A stretch of 64,000 bases of DNA from JAFGUF01 sp040883315 (GTDB lineage Bacteria > Bacillota > Clostridia > Christensenellales > UMGS416). Of the stretch, positions 50,963-61,000 are shown in pieces. The DNA is taken from NCBI GenBank assembly GCA_040883315.1, contig JBFLKU010000025.1, positions 1 to 64,000 of the forward strand, in the 5' to 3' direction. A program made the translations under genes and the position numbers. Positions within the stretch are counted from its first letter, which is position 1. Every line of letters begins with the position of its first letter. A model generated the notes under the pieces. It saw only the letters and a list, made by a program, of their open reading frames with translations, searched no databases and was not told the DNA's origin.

Positions 50963-51358
50963 ATGGAATTAAGAAATACAAAGCAAAGATCCAAAATACT
51001 TGAAATCCTTCAAGGGACTACGTCCCATCCTACAGCTGGCTGGATTTACGATAAAGCAAAAAAAGAGTTTCCAAACATTAGTATGGGAACAGTTTATCGT
51101 AATCTGGGGCTGCTGGAGGAAATGGGAAAAATCCAAAAATTATCTTGCGGAGCGACATTTGACAGATATGATGCAAATGTTGAGCCTCATATACATTTTG
51201 TGTGCAAAGAGTGCACAAAGGTATTTGATGTACATGATAATCTTCCTTCTTCAAGACTAAAAGAAGCAATATCTGCGATTGATTTGCAGATAGATACATA
51301 TGATTTAACTTGCTACGGCGTTTGCAAAGAATGCCAGGCGATTAAAAATAAAAATTAA
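50963..51358 (+). CDS. perR: Fur-family regulator, PerR-like peroxide sensor
   Basis: 131 residues. Winged-helix part RNTKQRSKILEILQ, SMGTVYRNLGLLEEMG; metal part with PHIHFVCKECTKVFDV and the second zinc pair CYGVCKEC. The adjacent rubrerythrin gene (21 bases downstream) supports PerR rather than Fur or Zur. It would repress peroxide defence genes until its iron site is oxidised. RBS is weak (AAGGCG). The symbol is inferred from context. Confidence 0.83.
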   Translation: MELRNTKQRSKILEILQGTTSHPTAGWIYDKAKKEFPNISMGTVYRNLGLLEEMGKIQKLSCGATFDRYDANVEPHIHFVCKECTKVFDVHDNLPSSRLKEAISAIDLQIDTYDLTCYGVCKECQAIKNKN

Positions 51359-51378
51359 TTTATATATAGGAGGAACGT

Positions 51379-51924
51379 ATGAAAAAATTTAGATGTACAG
51401 TTTGCGGCGAAATTGTTGAGGGCGAAAATCCACCAAAAAATTGTCCGGTGTGTAACGCACCGGCTGAAAAATTTGTTGAAGTTACCGATGCAGAAATGAC
51501 ATGGGCAACAGAGCACGAAATAGGCATAGTAGATGGAGTAGACCCAGCAATAGTTGAAGGATTGAAAGCAAACTTCATGGGAGAGTGCACAGAGGTAGGA
51601 ATGTATTTGGCAATGAGCAGGCAAGCAGACAGAGAAGGATATCCTGAGGTTGCAGAAGCATATAAAAGAATTGCATTTGAAGAGGCTGAACACGCTGCAA
51701 AGTTTGCAGAGATGTTAGGCGAAGTAGTAGTTGCAGATACTAAAGCCAATCTGAAAGCCAGAGTAGAGGCAGAGTACGGAGCAACAGCTGGCAAATTTGA
51801 AATTGCCAAGATGGCAAAAGCACAAAATCTGGATGCTATTCATGATACAGTACATGAAATGGCAAAAGACGAAGCTCGCCATGGAAAAGCATTTAAGGGA
51901 CTACTTGAAAGATATTTCGAGTAA
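51379..51924 (+). CDS. Reverse rubrerythrin (N-terminal rubredoxin domain)
   Basis: 181 residues. The rubredoxin-like domain is at the N-terminus (CTVCG ... CPVCN, residues 6-26), followed by a ferritin-like diiron domain with GECTEVGMYLAMSRQADREG, EEAEHAAKFAEMLG and KDEARHGKAFKGLLERYF (E-x-x-H ligands). This domain order marks reverse rubrerythrin, an NADH-dependent peroxide and oxygen reductase known from clostridia. RBS AGGAGG. Probably repressed by the preceding PerR; electron donors may include the rubredoxin at 30860. Confidence 0.92.
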   Translation: MKKFRCTVCGEIVEGENPPKNCPVCNAPAEKFVEVTDAEMTWATEHEIGIVDGVDPAIVEGLKANFMGECTEVGMYLAMSRQADREGYPEVAEAYKRIAFEEAEHAAKFAEMLGEVVVADTKANLKARVEAEYGATAGKFEIAKMAKAQNLDAIHDTVHEMAKDEARHGKAFKGLLERYFE

Positions 51925-51968
51925 ATCCATAAATGAAATAAAATATACAAACTTATAGTAACGCGGAA

Positions 51969-52006
51969 AAGGCTGCCAAGGATTTATCTTTGGTGGTCTT
52001 TTTCTA
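51969..52006 (+). terminator. Terminator after rubrerythrin
   Basis: AAGGCTGCCAAGG pairs with CTTTGGTGGTCTT (several G-U pairs), followed by TTTTTC. Confidence 0.6.
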
Positions 52007-52080
52007 TAATGAAAAATAAACCGGAGTAGTATAGGTGTAATATAATAGTAATACAAATATCGAAAAACAATAAAAAAATA

Positions 52081-52109
52081 TTGACAAATACAATTTATGG
52101 TGCTAATCT
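52081..52109 (+). promoter_or_regulatory. Promoter for the DUF2975 gene
   Basis: TTGACA, 17-base spacer, TAATCT, 31 bases before the ATG. Confidence 0.65.
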
Positions 52110-52140
52110 ACAGATAAAAATAGATTAGGATGGTTTTTTT

Positions 52141-52611
52141 ATGAAATATATTGGCAAAAGCTCGCTTTCGTTTTTTATGGAATTGATTTTAGTGATTATT
52201 ATGATTGCAAATATTGCTGTATTGATAAGTTTGCCTTGGAATATAGAATATTATCTGCGTATGATTAATATTGCACCATCGGCATGGATAAGGGCGAAAA
52301 ACATCTTAATGATAATTCTGTATCCGTGCGGTATATCATCTTTAATGGTTGCTTTTGAGCTGAAAAAGATATTTAGAACTTTAGTAAAAAAAGATCCTTT
52401 TGTGCAGAATAACGTGCATTCCTTAAAAACTATTGGTTTTGCCATGACTACAGTAACAGTATTTTTATTTGCAAAAATATTTTTGATGAATTCACTAATG
52501 ACTATGCTTGGTGCATTTGCAAGCATTTTAATGGCTGTGTTCTGCTTTGTGCTGGCTGATGTATTTCAGCAGGCTGTTTATTATAAGCAGGACAACGAAC
52601 TTACGATTTAG
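52141..52611 (+). CDS. DUF2975 membrane protein
   Basis: 156 residues with four hydrophobic helices (about 10-32, 55-75, 96-115, 118-140). The loop FELKKIFRTLVKKDPFVQNNVHSLK between helices 2 and 3 is the DUF2975 hallmark (KDPF...N). The family is regularly paired with a small Cro/CI-type regulator, as here. Function unknown. RBS AGGATGG. Confidence 0.85.
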   Translation: MKYIGKSSLSFFMELILVIIMIANIAVLISLPWNIEYYLRMINIAPSAWIRAKNILMIILYPCGISSLMVAFELKKIFRTLVKKDPFVQNNVHSLKTIGFAMTTVTVFLFAKIFLMNSLMTMLGAFASILMAVFCFVLADVFQQAVYYKQDNELTI

Positions 52612-52619
52612 GTGATGTA

Positions 52620-52826
52620 ATGAGTATAATAGTAAATTTGGACGTAATGATGGCAAAAAGGAAAAAAAGAGCAGGAGAGCTAGCGGAAGAAATAGGCATA
52701 ACTAACGCAAACCTCTCCATATTAAAAAACTCTAAGGCTCGCGCTATAAGGTTTTCCACGCTGGAAGCCATATGCAAGGCGTTGGACTGCCAGCCAGGAG
52801 ATATTTTGGAATACATAGACGACTAA
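52620..52826 (+). CDS. Small Cro/CI-type HTH regulator (YozG-like)
   Basis: 68 residues: VNLDVMMAKRKKRAGELAEE, IGITNANLSILKNSKARAIR, FSTLEAICKALDCQPGDILE, ending in YIDD. The domain is a bare HTH. It follows DUF2975 by 8 bases and probably autoregulates the pair. Its last ten codons are the start of a 153-bp tandem repeat; the sequence at the end of the repeats (53103-53121) gives an alternative ending GDILSY, which may be the ancestral C-terminus. Confidence 0.9.
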   Translation: MSIIVNLDVMMAKRKKRAGELAEEIGITNANLSILKNSKARAIRFSTLEAICKALDCQPGDILEYIDD

Positions 52827-53113
52827 AAACAAAATATCTCAAGGGAAAGATAAGCAACCAAAGCCATGAGCAAAAATGCCCAGCGTAGCTCGTTTGCGAA
52901 GCAAACATCCCTTGAGCGAGCAGAGGCATGCATCCGCAGAGAAAATGTAGGAGATATTTTGGAATACATAGACGACTAAATACAAAATATCTCGAGGGAA
53001 AGATAAGCAACCAAAGCCATGAGCAAAAATGCCCAGCGTAGGTCGTTTGCGAAGCAAACATCCCTTGAGCGGGCAGAGGCATGCATTCGTGGCAGAAATA
53101 TCGGAGATATTTT
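52797..53113 (+). repeat. 153-bp tandem repeat, two units plus a partial third
   Basis: Units begin with GGAGATATTTT at 52797, 52950 and 53103, period exactly 153. Units 1 and 2 differ at about ten positions. Each unit carries an inverted repeat GAGATATTTTG / CAAAATATCTC, a 9-bp pair CTCAAGGGA / TCCCTTGAG (G-U compensated in unit 2) and a nested hairpin GTTTGC-GAA-GCAAAC. Only the first ~10 codons of unit 1 are coding. Confidence 0.9.
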
Positions 53114-53155
53114 AAGTTACTAGACAATAAATAGATAATTAAGTGAGGACAAAAA

Positions 53156-54787
53156 ATGGAATATAAATTAAATAATATTCAATCCGAAGAGACGGATAAA
53201 AAGCCAATATTCGGAAACGAAAGCCTAGATTATTGGGCAGTTGTGATTTCAATTGTTATAGGTGCTGCATTTTCGTTGCTGGTGATAAAAGACTATATCG
53301 GTATAAATTTGTTTATTTTTAGTTTACTTACTATTGCAGGCGTGGGATATACTTTACATAAAGATAATAATTTAGATTTTAAAAACTATGCGTATTTCGC
53401 AGGTGCATTTCTGATATATGCGTCTGTGTTTTTTAGACTAAATCAGGAAATATATATTGCACTCGTATTTCCTATATTGATATCGCTTTTGGTAATAACA
53501 ACTATTTTTTCAGCAAAAAAGGGCAGTAAAAGCGGTATAGCTACATTTATATATAGACTATTCGGGCCAATAGGACGTGTGGACAAGATATTCCTAGGTC
53601 TTTCCAGATTCAAAAAATCAAACACTAAAATGGATCAAAAATATAAGCAAGTATTATATGGTGTACTGATATCGATAGCATTGCTCTTTATCGTAATTCC
53701 TCTAATGATAAGCGCAGAAGCAGCATTCAAAGCTTTTTTGGAAAATATTTTTAAGAACATACACCTTAATTTTGATGTAGCAGCATTTATGTGGAAAACA
53801 ATCGCTGGAACCTTGATTGCAATGGTTTTCTGTGGGTTTTTATATACATTTACCAAAGACAAAATGATGGGGCTAGTGAAAGAAAAGAACAAGAGCAGCA
53901 AAAATGATAATACATCAATTATAATCACGGTGCTATCAATAATGGGATTTGTATTTATGGTGTTTGCAATCGTTCAGTTCAGCTCGCTTTTCATCACCAA
54001 GGAAGCGATTGTAGCAAATACTACATTTGCAAAAACAGCACGAGAAGGATACTTCCAGCTGGTTGTGCTTTCTATAATCAATTTTATAATGGTGCTAATT
54101 AGCATAGGAACACAAAATGGTGAAAACAAGAAATCAAGAAATGTCATTAAAATTCTTACAACTTATTTCACAATTTTGAATGTATATCTTTTAATTTCAT
54201 CAGCATATAAAATGACATTATATTATAGTGCATATGGGCTGTCAGTTGAAAGACTGCTAGTATATATTTTGCTGGTATTCGAGATGATTGCACTAGTTTT
54301 TCTGATGATAAAGATATATAAAAATAATCTTAAGTTCATCAAGATAATGATATATATCACGGTTGGTTTTTGGGCAGCCGTAAGCCTTATAAATATTGAT
54401 GCGTGGGTGATGAAAACAAACATAAACAGATATTATGAAACGGGCAAGATAGATATAGCATATATAAATGATTTAAGTGCCGATGCCAGCAAGCAAATAA
54501 AGCAATTTTATTTTGATAATTATGAAAACTTCGATGATGAAATGAAGCAGGAGATAGATAGATACTATTTTGGGTATTTCAATTACAGAAGGAATGTTAT
54601 GGAAATTAATATATTGGACTATGACATGTATGACATAGATGATTACAAGACAATTACCAAATTCGACAGCTTTTTAGAATACAATTCGTCAAAAGTACAG
54701 AAGATAAATGATGGATTAGATATACTGCAGTACTATGATGAAATAGGATATGTAAACGAAGAGTATGAAAAAGAGAGGCCGAATTAA
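53156..54787 (+). CDS. DUF4173/DUF4153-type polytopic membrane protein
   Basis: 543 residues, about eleven hydrophobic segments in residues 25-430 and a soluble C-terminal domain rich in Tyr, Asp and Asn. The pattern EAAFKAFLENIF, FAKTAREGYFQLVVLSIINF and the segment around NRYYETGKIDIAYINDLSAD, followed by DYKTI / FDSFLEYN, is what I recall for DUF4173. It lies downstream of the DUF2975-HTH pair with the tandem repeats between. Function unknown. Confidence 0.75.
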   Translation: MEYKLNNIQSEETDKKPIFGNESLDYWAVVISIVIGAAFSLLVIKDYIGINLFIFSLLTIAGVGYTLHKDNNLDFKNYAYFAGAFLIYASVFFRLNQEIYIALVFPILISLLVITTIFSAKKGSKSGIATFIYRLFGPIGRVDKIFLGLSRFKKSNTKMDQKYKQVLYGVLISIALLFIVIPLMISAEAAFKAFLENIFKNIHLNFDVAAFMWKTIAGTLIAMVFCGFLYTFTKDKMMGLVKEKNKSSKNDNTSIIITVLSIMGFVFMVFAIVQFSSLFITKEAIVANTTFAKTAREGYFQLVVLSIINFIMVLISIGTQNGENKKSRNVIKILTTYFTILNVYLLISSAYKMTLYYSAYGLSVERLLVYILLVFEMIALVFLMIKIYKNNLKFIKIMIYITVGFWAAVSLINIDAWVMKTNINRYYETGKIDIAYINDLSADASKQIKQFYFDNYENFDDEMKQEIDRYYFGYFNYRRNVMEINILDYDMYDIDDYKTITKFDSFLEYNSSKVQKINDGLDILQYYDEIGYVNEEYEKERPN

Positions 54788-54812
54788 TTGAATCTTTCCA
54801 GTAAAAATATAT

Positions 54813-54844
54813 ACACCCTAGTTAGAATTAACTAGGGTGTTTTG
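54813..54844. terminator. Bidirectional terminator between DUF4173 gene and aspartokinase
   Basis: A 12-bp stem ACACCCTAGTTA / TAACTAGGGTGT, 4-base loop, followed by TTTT. Confidence 0.85.
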
Positions 54845-54856
54845 ATGTTTAGATAT

Positions 54857-56152
54857 TTATTTGCACATATCAGAAAATGCATAGTATATGGATTTAACTG
54901 CATTTTCATAGTCGTTTTCCTCTACGCCGACTATAATGTTCAGCTCGCTCGAGCCCTGGTCTATCATTCGGATATTTATACCGCTGGAAGAAAGAGCAGT
55001 GAATATTTTTGCTGCGGAGCCGGCATGTTTTACCATTCCGTGACCAACGGATGCTATCAGTGCCATATTGCGAGATATATCCACAAAATCCGCATTGGAA
55101 ACCTTTTTAATCTCTTCTGCTAAATGTTCTTCCTTGCCTTTTATCAAATCCTCTGACAAAACAATAGAGAGAGTGTCTATGCCTGTTGGCATGTGTTCAA
55201 TTGAAACATTATTTTCCTCTAGTACTGCAAGCACTTTTCTGGCAAACCCTACTTCATTGTTCATTCTTGCCTTTTCTATTGTTATTACAGCAAATCCTTT
55301 TTTGCCGGCAACCCCTGTTATTGGGCGTGAATGGGGAGACATTTTATTGATTGGAATTATCAGAGTACCTTTGTCTTGGGGTGAGTTTGTGTTTTTGATG
55401 TGTACGGGTATTTCCATTTTACGCACTGGGAAAACGCTCTCTTCGTGCAGCACACCAGCCCCCATATATGAAAGCTCTCGAAGCTCTTTATATGATACCT
55501 CGTCAATGTTTATTGCATCCGGCACTATTCTGGGGTCTGCCATAAAAAACCCTGATACATCTGTCCAGTTTTCATATACGTCTGCCTTTATAGCTGCGGC
55601 ACACAGCGAGCCTGTGATATCTGAACCTCCTCTGGAAAATGTAATGATTTCACCTTTTTCATCTGCACCAAAAAATCCCGGCACAACACTTGGCTCTCCG
55701 CCGTATGCTTTGCTTATCAATTCAAGGGTTTTTCCAAACATGAGCTGGCGATTTTCATCAAATTTAATCACATCTGCCGGATCAATAAATTTATATCCTA
55801 GTGCATTTGCCACTATTATGCCGCTCAGGTATTCGCCCCGGCTAGCAACATAGTCTAGCGTAGTCCCCTTTTTTACAGTTGATTCTATTTCGTCATATTC
55901 TTTGGACAAATCTAAATCCAGTGATAAATACTTAATGATATCATTGTATCTTGATTTTATTTCACCGAAAACATCTTCATTATTATAGAATGCTATTAAA
56001 AGATCTGTTACTTTGGTATCGTCTCCAAATCTTTTTCCCGGTGCAGAAGGCACAACAATATGTATTTGGCTGTCGGCTTTTACAATGCCCAGCACCTGCT
56101 CCACGTGCTTTCCGTCACAAAGTGATGAACCCCCAAATTTTGCGGTTTTCAT
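54857..56152 (-). CDS. Aspartate kinase
   Basis: 431 residues. N-terminal AMPylation-like kinase domain with KFGGSSLCDGKHVEQVL, VVPSAPGKRF, TLDYVASRGEYLSGIIVA, FSRGGSDITGSLCAAAI; C-terminal ACT domains (~300-430) with GFARKVLAVLEENNVSIEHM and SSSGINIRMIDQGSS that bind allosteric amino acids. It makes aspartyl-phosphate for lysine, threonine and methionine. RBS AAGGGAG. It is 46 bases behind a DUF1015 gene. Confidence 0.94.
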   Translation of the reverse strand: MKTAKFGGSSLCDGKHVEQVLGIVKADSQIHIVVPSAPGKRFGDDTKVTDLLIAFYNNEDVFGEIKSRYNDIIKYLSLDLDLSKEYDEIESTVKKGTTLDYVASRGEYLSGIIVANALGYKFIDPADVIKFDENRQLMFGKTLELISKAYGGEPSVVPGFFGADEKGEIITFSRGGSDITGSLCAAAIKADVYENWTDVSGFFMADPRIVPDAINIDEVSYKELRELSYMGAGVLHEESVFPVRKMEIPVHIKNTNSPQDKGTLIIPINKMSPHSRPITGVAGKKGFAVITIEKARMNNEVGFARKVLAVLEENNVSIEHMPTGIDTLSIVLSEDLIKGKEEHLAEEIKKVSNADFVDISRNMALIASVGHGMVKHAGSAAKIFTALSSSGINIRMIDQGSSELNIIVGVEENDYENAVKSIYYAFSDMCK

Positions 56153-56198
56153 TTTAGTTCTCCCTTATGTTGTTCTTATAAATTTTAATTATCTTCTT

Positions 56199-57539
56199 CT
56201 ATTGAATGATGCTATCCACTATGTCCTCATTTAGCATCTCTGCCAGTGCCTCTGCAGAGGTTTCATCAATCTCGCCGATGATTTCCTCTATGTCGCCTTC
56301 TGCTAGCTGTTCAGGCGTATCAGTGGTAATCCTTCTGGCTTCAAGATAGAATCTTTTCTCGTGAGCATGTCCCATGGAGAAGGATTTTCTTGGCAGTGCA
56401 CCATCTGCAATCACGGTTGGAAACAATGCGTTCTTATCAAATGTCGGCAAGATTAATGTGATTACATTTTCTTTAAAAGATAATTTTTGTGCAGTATCAT
56501 CGCCATGAATGTAGTCGATTTTCACATTTTCATGGTCTTGTATATAGTTGTTTAGCCCTTCCTGCACTGCAGCAACACACAGCCTGCCTGTGCAGTCAAT
56601 CAGGAACATGCCTTGGCTGCCATTTCTGTAGTAGGGCAGCAGGTCGTCTCCCAGCCCTATGGCCTGTGCAATGGAGTTAAGCTCATCGTCTTCCACATTT
56701 TCCAGCAGTCTATGTATGCTTTCAAATACGAGAGTATCATCATGAAGATTTACTATCTCTACCAGAGCATATCTGGCAGGATGATTTTCTTTTTCTTCAT
56801 CAGTCAGGTCTTCTTTAATCAGCTCCCAGCATTTTTTCGCTGTAGCAAGCGAGTGGTTGCCGTCGCCAACTGCATAAAGAAATCCATTGTTTTTTTCTTT
56901 CAGTATTTCTAGCTTTTCAGCCAGATTATCATAAATAGATTCATTTACTTTATATCCTTTTATGTGCCCGCCATTTTCCATCAGCTCAAAATCATATAAA
57001 ATATCTTCATCTGTAGTGGTTTCTTTTATGTATGGAAATATACTATGCTCGCTGTCATCAATCAAAAGCATAACATGAGGAAGCTCTAACGTAGCTTTTT
57101 GCCTGATAGCAACACGAGGGGGCAGCCTATCCTCTATTGTGTCCTCTGTTGCACGAATTAATGATTCAGATCCTTTCTTATAGTCGTAGTCTTCCAAATC
57201 AATACTTGTTATCAGACCTTCTCGATATCCCTTATCCACTTGTCTTTCAATGTAGATCATACCGTCTATTTCATCCTGAAAAACTCCGTTTAAAAGATAT
57301 TTATTCATATGCTCTATTGTGCTTGCCTGCATTGTTTCCAGGTCTTCTCTTTCCAGATACACTTCCGGCAGGATTAAGTTTAGAGCTGAAGGCTCATATC
57401 CAACAAAGCTTTTTACTCTTTCCCAATATTCAGGCTCGGATGTATATTGGTCACATGCTACCACAGCCCATTTTTCGAAGTTTTCTTTTGGTAATAATAT
57501 TTTAGCAGGAGATAGCCCTACATTTTTTAATTTGCTCAT
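56199..57539 (-). CDS. DUF1015 family protein
   Basis: 446 residues from the ATG at 57539 (MSKLKNVGLSPAKILLPKEN); the ATG at 57557 lies inside the ribosome-site region (GAAAGG). Diagnostic DUF1015 features: VVACDQYTSEPEYW near the start, MIYIERQVDKGYREGLI, YAVGDGNHSLATAKKCWE in the middle, YIHGDD and FPTVIADGALPRKSFSMGH near the end. The family often lies beside serine or aspartate-family biosynthesis genes; here it precedes aspartokinase. Biochemical role is not established. Confidence 0.9.
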   Translation of the reverse strand: MSKLKNVGLSPAKILLPKENFEKWAVVACDQYTSEPEYWERVKSFVGYEPSALNLILPEVYLEREDLETMQASTIEHMNKYLLNGVFQDEIDGMIYIERQVDKGYREGLITSIDLEDYDYKKGSESLIRATEDTIEDRLPPRVAIRQKATLELPHVMLLIDDSEHSIFPYIKETTTDEDILYDFELMENGGHIKGYKVNESIYDNLAEKLEILKEKNNGFLYAVGDGNHSLATAKKCWELIKEDLTDEEKENHPARYALVEIVNLHDDTLVFESIHRLLENVEDDELNSIAQAIGLGDDLLPYYRNGSQGMFLIDCTGRLCVAAVQEGLNNYIQDHENVKIDYIHGDDTAQKLSFKENVITLILPTFDKNALFPTVIADGALPRKSFSMGHAHEKRFYLEARRITTDTPEQLAEGDIEEIIGEIDETSAEALAEMLNEDIVDSIIQ

Positions 57540-57716
57540 AAAAAGATAGCCTTTCATTCTTGTGCCGCAATTTATGGAATATCCATTAACAAAAGATTAT
57601 ACATTAAAAATGCGGTTTTGTGAACTTGTTTTGCATAATTATTCACTAAAAAACAGAGTAAGCTCTATTAATATATTAATAAAAGATGATAATAACGTAA
57701 AGTATATAATTTGTGG

Positions 57717-57745
57717 TTGAAAAAAGGCAGGTAATTGTATATAAT
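57717..57745 (+). promoter_or_regulatory. Promoter of the ileS T-box transcript
   Basis: TTGAAA, 17-base spacer, TATAAT; start near 57752. Confidence 0.75.
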
Positions 57746-57751
57746 GTGTAA

Positions 57752-58045
57752 AAACCAATATAAATGCCACGATAAAGGAAAACATTAGCTCCATATCAGA
57801 TTTTTAGAGAGTCGGGCAGGGTGGAAACCGATAAATGATAGAAGATGATTATCCCCTTTTAGCAGTTTGGCTGAAAGCTTTTGCAACTAAGCCAGAACGG
57901 GGTTGCAGCCGTTACAAAATGCAATGTTATCTGCACATGCAGGCAGCACAGTGGTATGTAAAATATGTAGCCTCTATTTTATCTGTGTGATAGTAGGGGT
58001 TTTATTTTGTTAATTAGAGACTTTGCAGGTCTATGGGAGGAAAAT
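57752..58045 (+). promoter_or_regulatory. T-box leader of ileS
   Basis: Stem I features AGAGAGTCGGG (57806-57816) and GTGGAAACCGAT are T-box-like. A candidate specifier ATC (Ile) lies at 57851-57853. A T-box-like TGGT in CAGTGGTATG (57952-57955) precedes a terminator stem CCTCTA...TATC / GATAG-TAGGGG with a T run (57971-58008). The T-box itself departs from the usual GGTGGNACCGCG. The 300 bases hold no gene. Confidence 0.75.
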
Positions 58046-61000
58046 ATGCTATATAAGAAGGTTTCCACATCGCTTAACTTTGTGGACAGAGAAAAAGAAA
58101 TATTAAAGTTTTGGAAAGAAAACGATGTTTTCAACAAATCTATTGAAAATCGTGAAGGCTGTGAAGTATACACATTCTATGATGGACCGCCTACAGCCAA
58201 CGGAAAGCCTCATATAGGACATGTAGAAACCAGAGCTTTCAAAGACTTGGTTCCTAGATATTTTACTATGAAGGGCAAAAAAGTTCTGCGCAAAGCCGGC
58301 TGGGATACACATGGTCTGCCGGTTGAGCTGGAAGTGGAAAAATTGCTTGGACTAGACGGAAAGCCTCAAATAGAGGCTTATGGTGTGGATCCATTTATTC
58401 AAAAGTGCAAAGAAAGCGTTTGGAAATATAAAGGCGAGTGGGAAGAGCTATCTGACAGAGTAGGTTTTTGGGCAGATATGGAAAACCCATACGTCACATA
58501 TGATGATGACTATATTGAGTCTGTGTGGTGGTCACTAAAGACCATTGCAGATAAAGACCTTCTTTATAAAGGATTTAAAGTGGTTCCGTATTGCCCGCGC
58601 TGCGGCACAGCATTGTCTTCCCATGAGGTGGCACAGGGCTATGCAGATGTGAAGGAAAAAAGTGCAATGGTTCGCTTCCGCGTAGCAGGAGAAGAAAACA
58701 CATACATCATAGCATGGACAACAACACCTTGGACGCTGCCATCCAACCAAGCACTATGTGTGAACCCGGACAGTGAATATTCAAAGGTAAAAGCAGAAGA
58801 CGGAAATACATATATTTTGGCGACTGCATTAATAGAGGATGTAATTGAAGGACAAGTATCTACAATTGCAAAATACAAAGGGAAAGAACTGGAGGGAACA
58901 GTATATGAGCAGCTATTCCCAAAAGCCGGTGCAGTTCCAAATGGACAAAAGTGCAAAGTGGTATGTGATGACTATGTTACATTAAGTGATGGTACAGGAA
59001 TTGTTCACTTGGCTCCGTTTGGTGATGACGATGCTAGAATACTTCTTCGTGAAGGTCTGGAATTTATTCAAATAGTAAACGAGCAGGGTGAATTTATAGA
59101 AACTACACCTTGGCCAAATACATTTGTGAAGGATGCAGACAAGCCAATACTTGTAGAGCTGGAGCAAAGAGGACAGCTGCATAAGGCAGAGAACTATGAG
59201 CATAGCTATCCTTTCTGCTGGAGATGCGACACACCGCTGCTATATTATCCTCGCCATTCATGGTTCATAAAGGTTAGTGCTGTAAAAGATGAGCTAATCA
59301 AAAATAACCGATCAGTCAATTGGATACCTGAAACTATAAAAGAGGGCAGAATGGGCAACTGGCTGGAGAACCTTATCGACTGGGGCGTATCCAGAGAACG
59401 CTATTGGGGCACTCCACTGCCTGTGTGGACATGCGAATGCGGACACAAAGAGGTGATAGGCTCTCGCGAAGAGTTAATTCAAAAAGGTGAAAATGTAGAC
59501 CCGAATATGGAGCTTCATAAGCCTTTTATAGATGAAATAAAAATAAAATGCGAAAAATGCGGAAGCATGATGGACAGAGAAGATGCAGTTATCGACTGCT
59601 GGTATGATTCTGGATCTATGCCTTTTGCACAATGGCATTATCCCTTTGAAAACAAAGAGATTTTCGACGAAAACTTCCCAGCTGATTTTATTAGTGAAGC
59701 CGTGGACCAAACCAGAGGATGGTTCTATACTTTGCTTGCTATATCAACATTATTGTTTGATAAAGCACCATTTAAAAATTGCTTGGTTCTGGGGCACGTA
59801 TGCGACATGGAAGGCAGAAAGATGTCTAAGCACGTTGGAAACGTAGTAAACCCATGGGATGTGCTGGATGTGCAGGGAGCTGATGCAGTGCGCTGGTATT
59901 TCTATGTGTCATCATCGCCATGGCTGCCTACCAGATTCTCAGGCGAGGCTGTAAGCGAAGGACAGAGAAAATTCATGGGAACATTGTGGAACACATATGC
60001 TTTCTATGTGCTTTATGCAAATATCGATGGATTCAACCCTACAGAATATAATCTGGAATACGATAAACTATCCGTCATGGATAAATGGGCACTTTCCAAG
60101 CTGAACACACTGATAAAAACTGTGGATGAAAGCCTTGCAGAATATAAAATAACAGAGAGTGCCAGAGCAATGACTGCATTTGTGGACGACCTGTCAAACT
60201 GGTATGTTCGCCGCGGACGCGAAAGATATTGGGGCAGCGAAATGACCCAAGACAAAATAAATGCATATATGACTCTTTATACATGCCTTGTGGAGATGGC
60301 GAAGCTTTCTGCACCGTTTACTCCATTTATGGCGGAGAGCATATATCAGAATTTGGTACATGGCATAGACAGCAGCCAGCCAATATCTGTTCATATGGCA
60401 GACTTCCCGGAATATGATGAAAGCCATATAGACAGCGAGCTGGAGGAGAACATGGCAGCAGTATTGGCAGCCGTCACACTAGGAAGAGCATGCAGAAATG
60501 TAGCCAATGTGAAAAACCGCCAGCCAACAGCACATCTATATGTTCAAGGCGTTCAGCTGCCAGATAGCTACAAAGAGCTGGTAGCAGATGAGCTTAATGT
60601 TAAAGAAGTGATTGTAACAGAAAATGCAGCAGATTTTGTGGACTATATAATTAAGCCGCAAATGAGAACACTAGGACCAAAATACGGCAAAATACTTCCT
60701 AAAATCAAGCAGGCGTTGCTGGAAGTAGACGGAAGCGAATTTGTTTCAAAGCTAAAAGCTAGCGGCGAAGCAAAAATAAACGTGGATGGAAGCGAAATAG
60801 TGCTGGCAGAAGATGATGTATTGATTGAGACAACTCAAAAAGAAGGATATGTCAGCCAAAGTGAATATGGTGTGACAGTTGTTCTGGACACCAATCTGAC
60901 ACCTGAGCTGCTTGAAGAAGGATTTGTTCGTGAGATGATATCAAAGATACAAACCATGAGAAAAGACGCAGGCTTTGAAGTGACAGACCACATTGCAATG

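Noticed and set aside
52797..53113. Tandem repeats considered as CRISPR or attachment sites
   Set aside because: Period of 153 with near-identical whole units, no spacers, and no integrase nearby.
52744..53127. Minus-strand 127-residue frame with repeated Cys/Trp-rich segments across the 153-bp repeats
   Set aside because: It antisenses the HTH gene and the repeats, its repetition comes from the DNA repeat, and no start signal supports it.
55068..55853. Long plus-strand open frame (261 residues) inside the aspartokinase gene
   Set aside because: Shadow of a well-recognised gene on the other strand.
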